Part shown: positions 27,422 through 36,122 of the stretch, piece by piece
How positions within the stretch are numbered: the first letter of the stretch is position 1
How the letters are laid out: each line of letters begins with the position of its first letter
Source of the DNA: Providencia rustigianii DSM 4541
GTDB lineage: Bacteria > Pseudomonadota > Gammaproteobacteria > Enterobacterales > Enterobacteriaceae
Direction: 5' to 3'
Length of the DNA stretch: 64,000 bases
Assembly (NCBI RefSeq): GCF_000156395.1
Contig: NZ_GG703819.1
Location: 821,935-885,934, forward strand
Made by a program: the position numbers and the translations under genes
Notes under the pieces: model-generated
Database searches by the model: none
Told to the model about the DNA's origin: nothing
Seen by the model: the letters and a program-made list of their open reading frames with translations, nothing else

Positions 27422-30400
27422 ATGAAATCTTATTTACTCTCTACACTAAAGAGTTTAGAAAAACCATGGGTTATTCTATTAGTGTTATTCTGCATAGCTA
27501 TAACCCTTGGCTTAGTTCTTTATTTCTCACCAGAAATATTAGAAATTCAGCCAAACTCGGAAAAACAATATAATGCTTTGAATACCCTCGTATGGGTAAC
27601 TGGTTTTATTGGTTTAGCTTCTATTGTTGTTTTTACTGTTAGCCGCTGGATTGGAAAACAAGCTTATAGTGGCACAAAGGAAAAAACAAATAACGTCATT
27701 AAAAATCATAATGATACGGATAATGTATTACTACCAGAAATCCAAAACATCCTAAAATCCCAATACGGCACGTTCTGGCATGCCAAAGTCTCCATTCAGC
27801 TCCTCCTTGGCTCCCATTCCGCCGTCGAAAAACTCGCCCCGAGTCTGACCCAAGAAATCTGGCAAGAGTGTGATGGCACCCTACTCATCTACGGTGGCGA
27901 TATCGGCAGTTCGATGGATGCCGAACGGCTGGAGACCCTCAAGCAATTGCGCCGACGCCGTCCGCTCGATGGCGTGATTTGGGTAACTGAAAATAGCATT
28001 TCGTCCCAGCTTTTAGACAACAACGTCACGTTCACTAACCTCAATACCGCAACAGCCCACAATGCCGGGCGTGCCATCCAAAACCTCTTCCAAGAATTAG
28101 GTTGGCGTGCGCCTGTTTGGGTTTGGAGTGTCAGTGACCAACAATCCCTCAGCGCTGTCGAAACGCCCTCTATCCTCTGCATGACAGAGCAAAATATGCC
28201 CGCCGAGGCGCTATCACCGAGCTTATTAAGCCTGATCCCCGCGCTCGTGATCAACGGAACTCAAGCGTTACTGCGCGAACAGAAACACACCTATCTACTG
28301 GCTCTGGCCCAATTTTTACAAAACGGGGGCAGCCAACAGCTTGCAACCGCATTAGCACCACTCAATACCCAATTACGTACCCTGCCTTTCTCTGGCATTA
28401 CATTTAGCCCGTCGATTAATCCGTTAAATCAGCAACGTTTGCCCAATAGTTGGCACCCCGATACCCGCTGGAAAAGCTGGTTGAATGTGCAATCTGAACT
28501 GGCATCCGGTTTACAGCCTGCCGCGTTAGGCTTTGACAAAAAACGCCTCGTTCAATACGGTGCCGCCACCGCCATGACCTTGTGGGGCGCAGGGATGATT
28601 GTCTCTTACTTCGCCAATCGCCAGCTCATCGAAGAGAGCTACCAAAGTGCGAGCGTCGCCGCTAACAGCCAATTACCGGAAACTGAACGCCTCAAAGCCC
28701 AGTATGATTTTCAGCAAACCCTAGGTTTACTCAATCATCGCGAACAAACTTCTGTACCTTTCTGGCTCCATTTTGGGCTAAACAGTAATCAGCCACTATT
28801 AGCCCATTTATGGCCACTGTACCAAGAAACGGTATTACCGCCTTTGCGTGATTCCATCGCTCAACAACTGGCTCAGCAGCTACAAGCCTATGCCCAGCTT
28901 TCCCCTAACAGTGATGACCGTCGTCAAGCCACCCAAGGGGCGTATCAAAGCCTAAAAACCTATTTAATGATGACCGCGCCAGAGCGTATGGAGCCCACCT
29001 TCTTTACTGACAGCGTGCTCACGACCCTCCCCGTTCCGCAAGGAATGAACGAAGGCGAATGGCAAACCCTCGGTAAAGAATTACTCATGTTCTATGCCCA
29101 GCAGCTACCGAAGCACCCTGAATGGCAATTAACTACCAACAATAACCTGATTAATCAAAGCCGTACTCTGTTAACCCGACAAATTGGGCAGCGCAGTGAA
29201 AGTGCCACACTGTATCAAGACGTGTTACTGCAAGCGCAGCATCAGTTCCCAGATATGACCTTGGATGACATGACGGGCGATACCGATGCCAGCTTTTTAT
29301 TTACCACCGATGAGTTTGTCTCTGGAACTTTTACCCGCAAAGCGTGGGAAGAATCTATTCAACCTGCCATTAAAAAAGTGGTGGAATCCCGCCGTAATGA
29401 AATTGATTGGGTATTGAGCGATAACCAGCATGACCTCAGCGAGGACATCTCCCCTGAAGCCTTGAAGCAACAATTAACTGACCGTTATTTTGCTGATTTC
29501 TCCGATAGCTGGCTTAACTTCCTCAACAGCTTACAGTGGCGCCAAACCGAAAGTTTATCGGATACCATTGACCAGCTATCCTTGATGAGCGATGTGCGTC
29601 AATCCCCTATTATCGCATTAATGAATACGATAGCTTATCAAGGGAAAACTGGGCGCCAGCAAGAAAAGCTCACCGACTCCTTTATGAACTCAGCCAAAGA
29701 CCTACTCAACAAAGACCAAAAACCCATGATCAGCCAAAAAGCAGAATTTACAGGTCCCCTTGAAGAGACCTTCGCCCCTGTTCTGAATTTTGTAGATCCG
29801 CAAGCCACCACACAAACCAGTGATAACCTCAGTCTACAAGCCTATCTCACCCGCATAACTCGGGTACGCTTAAAACTTCAGCAAGTGGTGAATGCACCCG
29901 ATCCGCAAGCCATGTCTCAAGCCCTTGCTCACAGTATTTTGGAAGGAAAAAGTGTCGATTTTTCAGAAACAAAAGATATGGGAAGCCTGATTGCGGCTAG
30001 CTTTGGTCAAGAGTGGCAAAGCTTTGGTGAGGCCCTGTTAGTCGAACCGATGACTCAAGCGTGGCAACAGCTTTTGACCCCAACCGCCCAAGGCATTAAT
30101 AGTGAATGGCAAAATTCCATTGTCAATGAATGGAATAGCGCATTCGGGGGGCGTTACCCATTGAAAGACACCCAAAGTGATATCTCTTTACCGTTGATGG
30201 CACAATATCTCAAACCCGATAATGGACGCATTCAACGTTTTCTCGAAACCCGTTTACAAGGGGTTTTACGCAAAGAAGGTAACCGCTGGGTGCCTAATTC
30301 AACGAATGCCCAAAGCCTGCGATTTAATCCTGCGTTTTTAAATGCCCTGAATACGCTCACGGAATTGGGTGACGTCGCTTTTGCTAATGGCGAAGCGCGC

Positions 30401-30799
30401 CTGTATTTTGAAATGCGGCCAGGCACCAGTAAAAACATCATGCAAACGATATTGGTGATCGATAAACAAAATCTCACTTACGATAACCAATTCCCGGAAT
30501 GGCAACGTTTTGTTTGGCCAGCCGATACGGTGGCGTCTGGTGCATCCTTAACGTGGATGACCACCTCATCAGGCACCAAATTGTACGGAGATCATCGTGG
30601 TGTCTGGGGCTTGATCCGTTTACTCGAAACCGCCAATATTGCCCCTTATGCGGGCAGCACCAGCAGCTATACCGTGACATGGAACACAAAAGAAGGTTAT
30701 TCGCTGAATTACCAACTTCGTACAGAAATGGGGCAAGGCCCGCTGGCGCTATTAAAACTGCGCAATTTTGTTCTACCTGAAAAAATCTTCTTGGATTAG
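27422..30799 (+). CDS. tssM: T6SS membrane-complex protein TssM (IcmF)
   Basis: Large inner-membrane protein spanning to the periplasm, core of the T6SS channel with TssL and TssJ. 1125 aa. Membrane segments lie at about 17-37, 57-75 and 378-398 (AATAMTLWGAGMIVSYFANR). The NTPase-like domain after the second segment has LLLGSHSAVEKLAPSL where a Walker A P-loop would be, so it cannot bind nucleotide in the canonical way. The C-terminal periplasmic region ends with an IcmF_C-like LYGDHRGVWGLIRLLETA. The first ~350 bp are AT-rich, then GC content jumps. GGAG precedes the ATG. Confidence 0.93.
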   Translation: MKSYLLSTLKSLEKPWVILLVLFCIAITLGLVLYFSPEILEIQPNSEKQYNALNTLVWVTGFIGLASIVVFTVSRWIGKQAYSGTKEKTNNVIKNHNDTDNVLLPEIQNILKSQYGTFWHAKVSIQLLLGSHSAVEKLAPSLTQEIWQECDGTLLIYGGDIGSSMDAERLETLKQLRRRRPLDGVIWVTENSISSQLLDNNVTFTNLNTATAHNAGRAIQNLFQELGWRAPVWVWSVSDQQSLSAVETPSILCMTEQNMPAEALSPSLLSLIPALVINGTQALLREQKHTYLLALAQFLQNGGSQQLATALAPLNTQLRTLPFSGITFSPSINPLNQQRLPNSWHPDTRWKSWLNVQSELASGLQPAALGFDKKRLVQYGAATAMTLWGAGMIVSYFANRQLIEESYQSASVAANSQLPETERLKAQYDFQQTLGLLNHREQTSVPFWLHFGLNSNQPLLAHLWPLYQETVLPPLRDSIAQQLAQQLQAYAQLSPNSDDRRQATQGAYQSLKTYLMMTAPERMEPTFFTDSVLTTLPVPQGMNEGEWQTLGKELLMFYAQQLPKHPEWQLTTNNNLINQSRTLLTRQIGQRSESATLYQDVLLQAQHQFPDMTLDDMTGDTDASFLFTTDEFVSGTFTRKAWEESIQPAIKKVVESRRNEIDWVLSDNQHDLSEDISPEALKQQLTDRYFADFSDSWLNFLNSLQWRQTESLSDTIDQLSLMSDVRQSPIIALMNTIAYQGKTGRQQEKLTDSFMNSAKDLLNKDQKPMISQKAEFTGPLEETFAPVLNFVDPQATTQTSDNLSLQAYLTRITRVRLKLQQVVNAPDPQAMSQALAHSILEGKSVDFSETKDMGSLIAASFGQEWQSFGEALLVEPMTQAWQQLLTPTAQGINSEWQNSIVNEWNSAFGGRYPLKDTQSDISLPLMAQYLKPDNGRIQRFLETRLQGVLRKEGNRWVPNSTNAQSLRFNPAFLNALNTLTELGDVAFANGEARLYFEMRPGTSKNIMQTILVIDKQNLTYDNQFPEWQRFVWPADTVASGASLTWMTTSSGTKLYGDHRGVWGLIRLLETANIAPYAGSTSSYTVTWNTKEGYSLNYQLRTEMGQGPLALLKLRNFVLPEKIFLD

Positions 30800-30819
30800 C
30801 GTCGATAGGAAATCGTACT

Positions 30820-30924
30820 ATGCCTTTATTAACCGCATTACGCACAGCCAGCTTTACAGGCCCTCCTCTTGCCGATGGGCATATTTTATTGCACCATCTG
30901 AAAAAACAATTCGATCATCTTTAA
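30820..30924 (+). CDS. 34-codon orphan ORF between tssM and vasL
   Basis: Encodes MPLLTALRTASFTGPPLADG followed by 14 more residues, with AGGA nine bases before the ATG. It matches no family I recognise. Related T6SS loci often carry tssA, tssF, tssG, tssE and tssJ at this point, so this may be the stub left by a deletion. It may also be spurious. Confidence 0.3.
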   Translation: MPLLTALRTASFTGPPLADGHILLHHLKKQFDHL

Positions 30925-30966
30925 TATTTCATCAATACACCTCCTTTTCTTCGATTTGAGACAATT

Positions 30967-32313
30967 ATGAATCCAGATTTAAATACATTACGACTTGGTG
31001 GCGACCCTCGGACATATGCGGACTTTGCTGCACTAAAAGAAGAGTTAAATAAGCGCTTTCATCCAGCACGCCCTGATATTGACTGGGCTCGTGCCCATGG
31101 ACTATGCCTATCATTATTCAATCAAAATGGGGCCGACTTACAAACCTGTGCATGGTTTACACTGATCCGCCAGCATCAGGCAGGAATTGTGGGATTAAAT
31201 GAAGGTCTATCTCTGCTCCAACATTTACTCAATCGATACTGGCAAGGGCTATGGCCTCAGCAAACCCATGCCCGCGTTGAAATATTATCCACTCTGAGTC
31301 AACAATTGATCACGGGATTACGTAGCTATTCCCCTGTTTACGCTGATCTTTCCTCACTTTATCAAGCTGAGAAAACATTAGAACAAATAGGACAACAGCT
31401 ACAAACATTGGAATTAAAACATCTCACGCAGCTCGATCGACTACAAAACTTGCTGACAACGCAATCACGCCAACTAGAAAGTACCGATGCCCCAACCAGT
31501 GGTTTTATCCCATCAACCCCCTTGCATATCCCTAAAACCGCACCCTCAACGTTTCATGCAAATACTGCCGCTATACCGATATCAATCAAAGCCAATGCCA
31601 CCATCAGTACACCACCGCAACCTAAGCCCTCTTACCGTAAAGGTTTTGGTGTGGGGCTGGTATGGGGGATTGTCGTCACAGGCGCTATTTGTGCCGGTAC
31701 GCTTTATATACTCCATCCAAAAATTAGCAATCACGCCTTAACACAAGCGCTCCCTCAACTTCCTGAGTTTACATCGAATATTGAACTCTTACTCGGACAG
31801 CAATTACAACCCAATCCATCCCAACCCAATAGTTTTTCTTCGGAAAATCTGAGTTTTATTGATAATTATCTTGGCGAGCTAGAGTCAGTATCCCCAATTT
31901 GGTCCCAGCAATACGGGCTCAATATGGTGAATTACTTAACTAAACAGTATGGTGAACATCAGGAAGTCAGTAGTTTTAATGATAAATGGCGTCAGAAAAT
32001 GCAGATCAATTCGCTTTCGAATGACAAACTGCAACAGTGGTCAAAAGGGATGGAACAGCTTAATCAGCTCAGTGTCCGTTTAGATAGCTTAGATGGAAAA
32101 CCTCGCAGTTATATAACAGGCTCTGAATTAAAGACTGTTATATTCAATGCTCGACAAAATTTTAACCAAGCTATTCCTCTGGAAGAAGAGTTACGCCGCT
32201 TAGAACAGCTGCAAACTCAAGGTAACGTCCCAGAATCTGAATATCAGCGTATTGACAATCACTTTAAACAGCTACTCAATCGCTATGCGTTAATGAAACA
32301 AGATGAAAAGTGA
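30967..32313 (+). CDS. vasL: T6SS VasL-like protein (ImpA_N, TssA family)
   Basis: 448 aa. The N-terminal ImpA_N domain (about 1-150; LRLGGDPRTYADFAALKEELNKR with HPARPDIDWAR, then LCLSLFNQNGADLQTCAWFTL, GLWPQQTHARVEIL) is followed by a proline/threonine-rich linker. A single membrane segment sits at about 228-247 (GVGLVWGIVVTGAICAGTL), then a C-terminal VasL-type domain. This architecture is VasL rather than the canonical cytoplasmic TssA. VasL-like proteins act in tube/sheath assembly, though their role is less defined. It appears to be the last T6SS gene here. Confidence 0.85.
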   Translation: MNPDLNTLRLGGDPRTYADFAALKEELNKRFHPARPDIDWARAHGLCLSLFNQNGADLQTCAWFTLIRQHQAGIVGLNEGLSLLQHLLNRYWQGLWPQQTHARVEILSTLSQQLITGLRSYSPVYADLSSLYQAEKTLEQIGQQLQTLELKHLTQLDRLQNLLTTQSRQLESTDAPTSGFIPSTPLHIPKTAPSTFHANTAAIPISIKANATISTPPQPKPSYRKGFGVGLVWGIVVTGAICAGTLYILHPKISNHALTQALPQLPEFTSNIELLLGQQLQPNPSQPNSFSSENLSFIDNYLGELESVSPIWSQQYGLNMVNYLTKQYGEHQEVSSFNDKWRQKMQINSLSNDKLQQWSKGMEQLNQLSVRLDSLDGKPRSYITGSELKTVIFNARQNFNQAIPLEEELRRLEQLQTQGNVPESEYQRIDNHFKQLLNRYALMKQDEK

Positions 32314-32412
32314 TTCTCTTATTCCTTGAAATCCGATAATTAGAGCTTCATTTCTATCGGTGATATACTCGTTTTATATTAAGAATATATGTTTATTTTC
32401 AAGGAATATCTC

Positions 32413-33090
32413 ATGCTTCGTTATGCTGCTCGTATCACACGCTGGTTACGTCATGCATTTCATTCTCGACCGCGATTTTTAGTGTCATTAATCGCGGCAT
32501 TTATTACCTTTTTTGCGTTATTTAATGACCAAAATTTGATCATCAATCTCATCATTAGTTGGAATGTGTTTGCTTGGTCCTATTTGCTCTTTCTATTTCA
32601 ACGAATAATTAGTCATAACGTCAAAGATATTCGTAGACTCACCAAAGTCGAAGATGAAAGCGCACGGATGGTCATATTCTTCTTGATGTCCGGTTGCTGT
32701 GTTAGCTTATTGGCTCTATTTTTTGCCCTTGGTGGTCATAGTGATATCCCAAAAGCAGATAAAATTTACTCTTATATTCTAACCGCGTCGACACTCATTT
32801 CCTCATGGCTGCTTTTACCAATGGGGTTTACCATGCATTATGCCCACCTCTATTACAGCAATGTTGAAAATGAAAAACCTTGGCTGAATTTTCCCGATAA
32901 AATTAGTGAGCCAAGCTATTCAGATTTTCTGTATTTTTCATTTACGATTGCTGTTGCTTCTCAGACCGCGGATGTGGAGGTCGCCTCTACACCAATGCGC
33001 AGAGCCGTATTACTGCAATCTATTATTTCGTTTATTTTTAATATGGCGATCCTCGGATTATGCATTAATATCTCCGCCAGCTTCTTCTAA
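32413..33090 (+). CDS. DUF1345 family membrane protein
   Basis: 225 aa with about five membrane segments. The C-terminal DFLYFSFTIAVASQTADVEV and RRAVLLQSIISFIFN are the DUF1345 signature. Function unknown, inner-membrane location expected. ATG 32413 has AAGGA seven bases upstream. The longer frame from 32389 adds eight residues without support. It stands between the T6SS locus and dinI, with no obvious tie to either. Confidence 0.88.
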   Translation: MLRYAARITRWLRHAFHSRPRFLVSLIAAFITFFALFNDQNLIINLIISWNVFAWSYLLFLFQRIISHNVKDIRRLTKVEDESARMVIFFLMSGCCVSLLALFFALGGHSDIPKADKIYSYILTASTLISSWLLLPMGFTMHYAHLYYSNVENEKPWLNFPDKISEPSYSDFLYFSFTIAVASQTADVEVASTPMRRAVLLQSIISFIFNMAILGLCINISASFF

Positions 33091-33130
33091 ATTCATTTAA
33101 CCTCCGCAGAAAGAGTAAAAATATTATTGG

Positions 33131-33159
33131 ATGGATATTGACAATTACCCAATATCCAT
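33131..33159. repeat. Inverted repeat in the dinI promoter region
   Basis: Perfect 10-bp arms ATGGATATTG and CAATATCCAT with 9 nt between. Its left arm contains the start of a consensus -35 TTGACA (33138-33143), so it overlaps the dinI promoter. It may also act as a weak terminator for the DUF1345 gene, though no T-run follows. Confidence 0.5.
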
Positions 33160-33166
33160 TTAAAAA

Positions 33167-33186
33167 TACTGTATATCAATACAGTC
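33167..33186 (+). promoter_or_regulatory. LexA (SOS) box of dinI
   Basis: TACTGTATATCAATACAGTC contains the invariant CTGT-N8-ACAG of LexA sites. It lies just downstream of a TTGACA -35 and 17 bp before the dinI ATG, so repression by LexA is expected. Confidence 0.9.
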
Positions 33187-33202
33187 TTTAGTAGAGGCTA
33201 TT

Positions 33203-33463
33203 ATGTTACGTATCGAAGTATTATTTGACAAAAATGCAGCACAGAAACCAAGTAATCAGGTTCTACAGGCTTTAGAGTCTGAGATTTTGCGCAAACTACA
33301 ATCTCAATATCCTGATATCGTCACGCGTGTTGGTTTTAGTTCCCAACAAGCGGTCAATATTTCTGGTACTAAAATCGCAGAAGATAAGGTTCGCATCCAA
33401 GAAATTCTCGAAGAAATCTGGATGGATGACGGCTGGCTCCCCGAAGAAAACATAGAAAATTAA
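33203..33463 (+). CDS. dinI: DinI-family SOS protein
   Basis: 86-aa DinI-like protein that modulates RecA filaments during the SOS response. The N-terminal MLRIEVLFDKN and C-terminal EDKVRIQEILEEIWMDDGWL correspond to E. coli DinI (81 aa). GAGG precedes the ATG by five bases. A textbook LexA box immediately upstream strongly supports both identity and regulation. A long hairpin terminator follows. Confidence 0.92.
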   Translation: MLRIEVLFDKNAAQKPSNQVLQALESEILRKLQSQYPDIVTRVGFSSQQAVNISGTKIAEDKVRIQEILEEIWMDDGWLPEENIEN

Positions 33464-33474
33464 TATCTGAATAG

Positions 33475-33527
33475 AGGAAAAGGAATGGCTTATCTTAAAG
33501 ATATCGCATTCTTTTTCCTGATTTTTT
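33475..33527 (+). terminator. Terminator after dinI
   Basis: Long arms AGGAAAAGGAATG (33475-33487) and CATTCTTTTTCCT (33507-33519) pair with one mismatch, enclosing a smaller TATCTT/AAGATA hairpin. A T-rich run follows. Confidence 0.7.
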
Positions 33528-33595
33528 ATATTTATTATTCCGAATTAACGTTTTAACCTTCCAATCTAATCTAGCTCTCATCGACCAACTTATCC

Positions 33596-33835
33596 TTAAT
33601 AGAGTTTTTTTCGTAAAAAAGATCTAATCTCTTTTACCAGATTAACCCCATCATTATTAGATACTAATACATGGTCATTCAATTTGCACTTATTGGTATC
33701 CGTACAAATAGACATTTCATTAAATGTTAAATTACCAATTTTAATCTGTGGCTTACTCAAATTTGTACCCATAAGAGTAACTGCAATAAAAATAATCACA
33801 AAAAATAATGGTACTTCAATAAATGCTTTCTTCAT
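33596..33835 (-). CDS. Small membrane-anchored protein with a Cys pair
   Basis: 79 aa from ATG 33835, which has a GAGAG purine run upstream; a TTG two codons earlier is too close to that site. One N-terminal membrane segment (about 6-24, FIEVPLFFVIIFIAVTLMG) would export a short soluble part containing CTDTNKC. No family recognised. It is divergent to a PmrA/QseB-like two-component operon, and the regulator-type box at 33916-33932 lies between the two. A role connected with that system is plausible but unproven. Confidence 0.55.
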   Translation of the reverse strand: MKKAFIEVPLFFVIIFIAVTLMGTNLSKPQIKIGNLTFNEMSICTDTNKCKLNDHVLVSNNDGVNLVKEIRSFLRKKLY

Positions 33836-33915
33836 TTTCAATTCTCTCTCTTTTAGAGCGTGAGAGCATATTAGTCATTTATATTTTTAGTACCTTAAAA
33901 TTTAGTTAAACCAAC

Positions 33916-33932
33916 CTTAAGGGATACTTAAG
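33916..33932. promoter_or_regulatory. PmrA/QseB-type direct-repeat box
   Basis: CTTAAG-GGATA-CTTAAG is a direct repeat with the half-site and five-base spacing known for PmrA and PreA/QseB family regulators. It lies 65 bp before the regulator gene and 80 bp before the divergent small gene, so autoregulation and control of both is likely. Confidence 0.7.
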
Positions 33933-33997
33933 ATGTCAAATATGGTGGTTGCTGGGATAAAGCTGTCTGCTTATACTCCGTACCAGAGGTAACAAAT

Positions 33998-34609
33998 ATG
34001 AATATTTTATTGGTCGAAGATGATCTTCAACTTGGAAAAGCGTTGTGTCGAGGACTTGAATTAGCGGGTTTTAACCCTTGTTGGGTTAGGCTATTAGCTG
34101 ATGCAAAACAGCAATTAACCACTCGCAATTTTGATCTCATGCTACTGGATTTAGGTTTACCAGATGGAGATGGCCACAATGAATTAATCGCATGGCGCCA
34201 AGCCGGTGAATCAATACCGATTATCATTCTGACTGCCCGCAATAAAATGGACAATTTAGTTGCCAGCTTAGATTCCGGAGCCGATGATTTTTTAACTAAA
34301 CCATTTGAAATGCCTGAACTCATCTCACGAGTCAAAGCGATTAGTCGTCGGATGGCTGGGTTTTCCTCTGAAATATGGCAATTAGATAATCTGCAATTAA
34401 ATCCGCTGAATCATCAAGTGACTTTGAATGACCAGCTACTGTTGCTGTCAGGCAAAGAATATTTATTACTCTTCGAATTAATAAAAAACTCAGATAATGT
34501 AGTCCGTAAAGCCGATTTAGAACAGCGCTTGTTTGGACTTGATGATGTAGAAAGTAATTCACTTGAAGTTCACATTCATAACTTGCGCCGTAAAATTGGT
34601 AAAGACTGA
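33998..34609 (+). CDS. OmpR-type response regulator, truncated by TGA
   Basis: Receiver domain (about 1-120) with acidic pocket EDD, phosphoacceptor in LMLLDLGLPDGDG (Asp51) and Lys in TKPF, followed by a winged-helix DNA-binding domain. Closest to the QseB/PmrA group. The frame stops at TGA 34607-34609 after LRRKIGKD. The same frame then continues as IVTIRGIGYLLKKEAQPSEN to a TAA at 34672, which is precisely the missing C-terminal beta-hairpin of the family. So the visible 203-aa product lacks the last strand pair of the wing. Autoregulated through the upstream box, probably. Co-transcribed with the sensor kinase. Confidence 0.85.
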   Translation: MNILLVEDDLQLGKALCRGLELAGFNPCWVRLLADAKQQLTTRNFDLMLLDLGLPDGDGHNELIAWRQAGESIPIIILTARNKMDNLVASLDSGADDFLTKPFEMPELISRVKAISRRMAGFSSEIWQLDNLQLNPLNHQVTLNDQLLLLSGKEYLLLFELIKNSDNVVRKADLEQRLFGLDDVESNSLEVHIHNLRRKIGKD

Positions 34610-34661
34610 ATTGTTACTATCCGGGGTATCGGCTATTTATTGAAAAAAGAAGCTCAACCTA

Positions 34662-36029
34662 GTGAAAATTAAATCGTTCCTTGTTTATACCTTTGGGATC
34701 CAAATTGGCTCTGTCATTTTACTATGGCTGCTTCTAATTGGCTGGCTACAGTTTTTTTATCTTCCCGATATTGTTGATGATGATGATTTCAATCAGCAAC
34801 AGCAAATTGTTACCCAAGGTATAGCGCAAACTCTCGGAACCGTTTCAGACAATCAGGAATATTTTGATACGTTAGCCGCTACCTTGCAAAAAATGTATAC
34901 CGATGCCATGGAAAATGGCTTGGATACTAGCTATAAACCTTTTATGGTCGTCAGAGATAAGCAAGGTCATGTGCTATACCGCAACAGTGAAAAGATTGCC
35001 GACCCCTCCTTAAAATCAGTCAAGGACTTGACCAATCTATACAAGGATTGGCATTTTACTTCCGCTTGGGACGATAAACATAAATTAGAAGTCGTCATCG
35101 CAGAGTCTTATCTTGAGCGCAGAAAATTGATAGGTAACCCTGCGGAGGGAACCGCTATCCCTTTAGCCTTTATTCTGGGGATTATGTTAATCGCAATTTT
35201 AATTACTGCATATTTCAGTATTCGTCCAATCAAAAAAATTGCGACTATTATTTCTTCGCGTCAGCCGGGAAATTTAGCCCCGATTGATACTAAAGATATG
35301 TATAAAGAAACTCGCCCGATTATTTCAGCAATTAATAAATTAATGGCCCGCGTAGACGAGGCAAATCAACGAGAAAAACGTTTTATGGCTGATGCAGCTC
35401 ATGAACTACGAACCCCTATTGCCGCAGTCACGGCGCAACTACATTTGTTAATGAATATTGATAATCCAAAAGAAAAAGCTGAAATCATTAATGACATGAA
35501 AGAAACGCTCAATCGCGCCGCTTCGGTATCCCATCAATTAATCGATCTCGCCAGATTAGAAGCTGAAGACTTCACCATTCGCAAAGAAAAAATTGATTTG
35601 CCGACGCTAATTAGCCATCTGATTTCTTCACATATTCCTTATGCATTAAGTAAAGATATCGATGTCGAGTTACAAAGCCCTGATGCGTTTGACGTGACTA
35701 CCGATAAATTGGCGCTAAGTAACGTTTTTACTAGCCTAATTGAAAATGCGATCAAATATTGCCCTGAAAAAGCAAAGATTAAAGTGACGATAAAAAATCT
35801 GAGCCCATTTGGTGCAACAATTACGATTCAAGATAATGGTCGCGGGATCCCTGATGAAGAACGAGAGCATCTATTTTCTCGCTTTTATCGTGTTCCTGGA
35901 ACATTAGAAATGGGTAGTGGTTTAGGATTATCTATTGCACAAAATCTTGCATCCAAAATTGGGGCAACATTAAAAGTGACTGAGGGGCTAGATAATAAAG
36001 GGATCGGCTTTATCATTGATGTACCTTAA
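34662..36029 (+). CDS. Two-component sensor histidine kinase (QseC/PmrB-like)
   Basis: 455-aa inner-membrane kinase. Membrane segments at about 7-28 and 165-185 flank a periplasmic sensor domain that starts with the acidic LPDIVDDDDF. Then HAMP-like RPIKKIATII, the H-box ADAAHELRTPIAA (phospho-His), N-box LIENAIKYCP, G1 DNGRGIPDEE and G2 GSGLGLSIA. All catalytic boxes are intact. GTG start at 34662 overlaps the original 3' end of the regulator gene (to 34672), showing former tight coupling. Ligand unknown. Confidence 0.9.
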   Translation: MKIKSFLVYTFGIQIGSVILLWLLLIGWLQFFYLPDIVDDDDFNQQQQIVTQGIAQTLGTVSDNQEYFDTLAATLQKMYTDAMENGLDTSYKPFMVVRDKQGHVLYRNSEKIADPSLKSVKDLTNLYKDWHFTSAWDDKHKLEVVIAESYLERRKLIGNPAEGTAIPLAFILGIMLIAILITAYFSIRPIKKIATIISSRQPGNLAPIDTKDMYKETRPIISAINKLMARVDEANQREKRFMADAAHELRTPIAAVTAQLHLLMNIDNPKEKAEIINDMKETLNRAASVSHQLIDLARLEAEDFTIRKEKIDLPTLISHLISSHIPYALSKDIDVELQSPDAFDVTTDKLALSNVFTSLIENAIKYCPEKAKIKVTIKNLSPFGATITIQDNGRGIPDEEREHLFSRFYRVPGTLEMGSGLGLSIAQNLASKIGATLKVTEGLDNKGIGFIIDVP

Positions 36030-36122
36030 ATAGAATAATGCTATTGAGTTAACATCCCTCCCTACGAATAACCACTACAATGCCACTTTACGTTTATTTA
36101 CTTAGCCATTGAAGGGGCAATA

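Noticed and set aside
8976..33000. T6SS locus as an integrase-mediated island at tRNA-Pro
   Set aside because: No integrase gene and no repeat of the tRNA-Pro 3' end was found by eye on the distal side of the locus.
34607..34609. TGA as a selenocysteine codon in the response regulator
   Set aside because: The residue lies in a DNA-binding wing with no redox role, and no SECIS-like hairpin is evident just downstream. A nonsense mutation is simpler.
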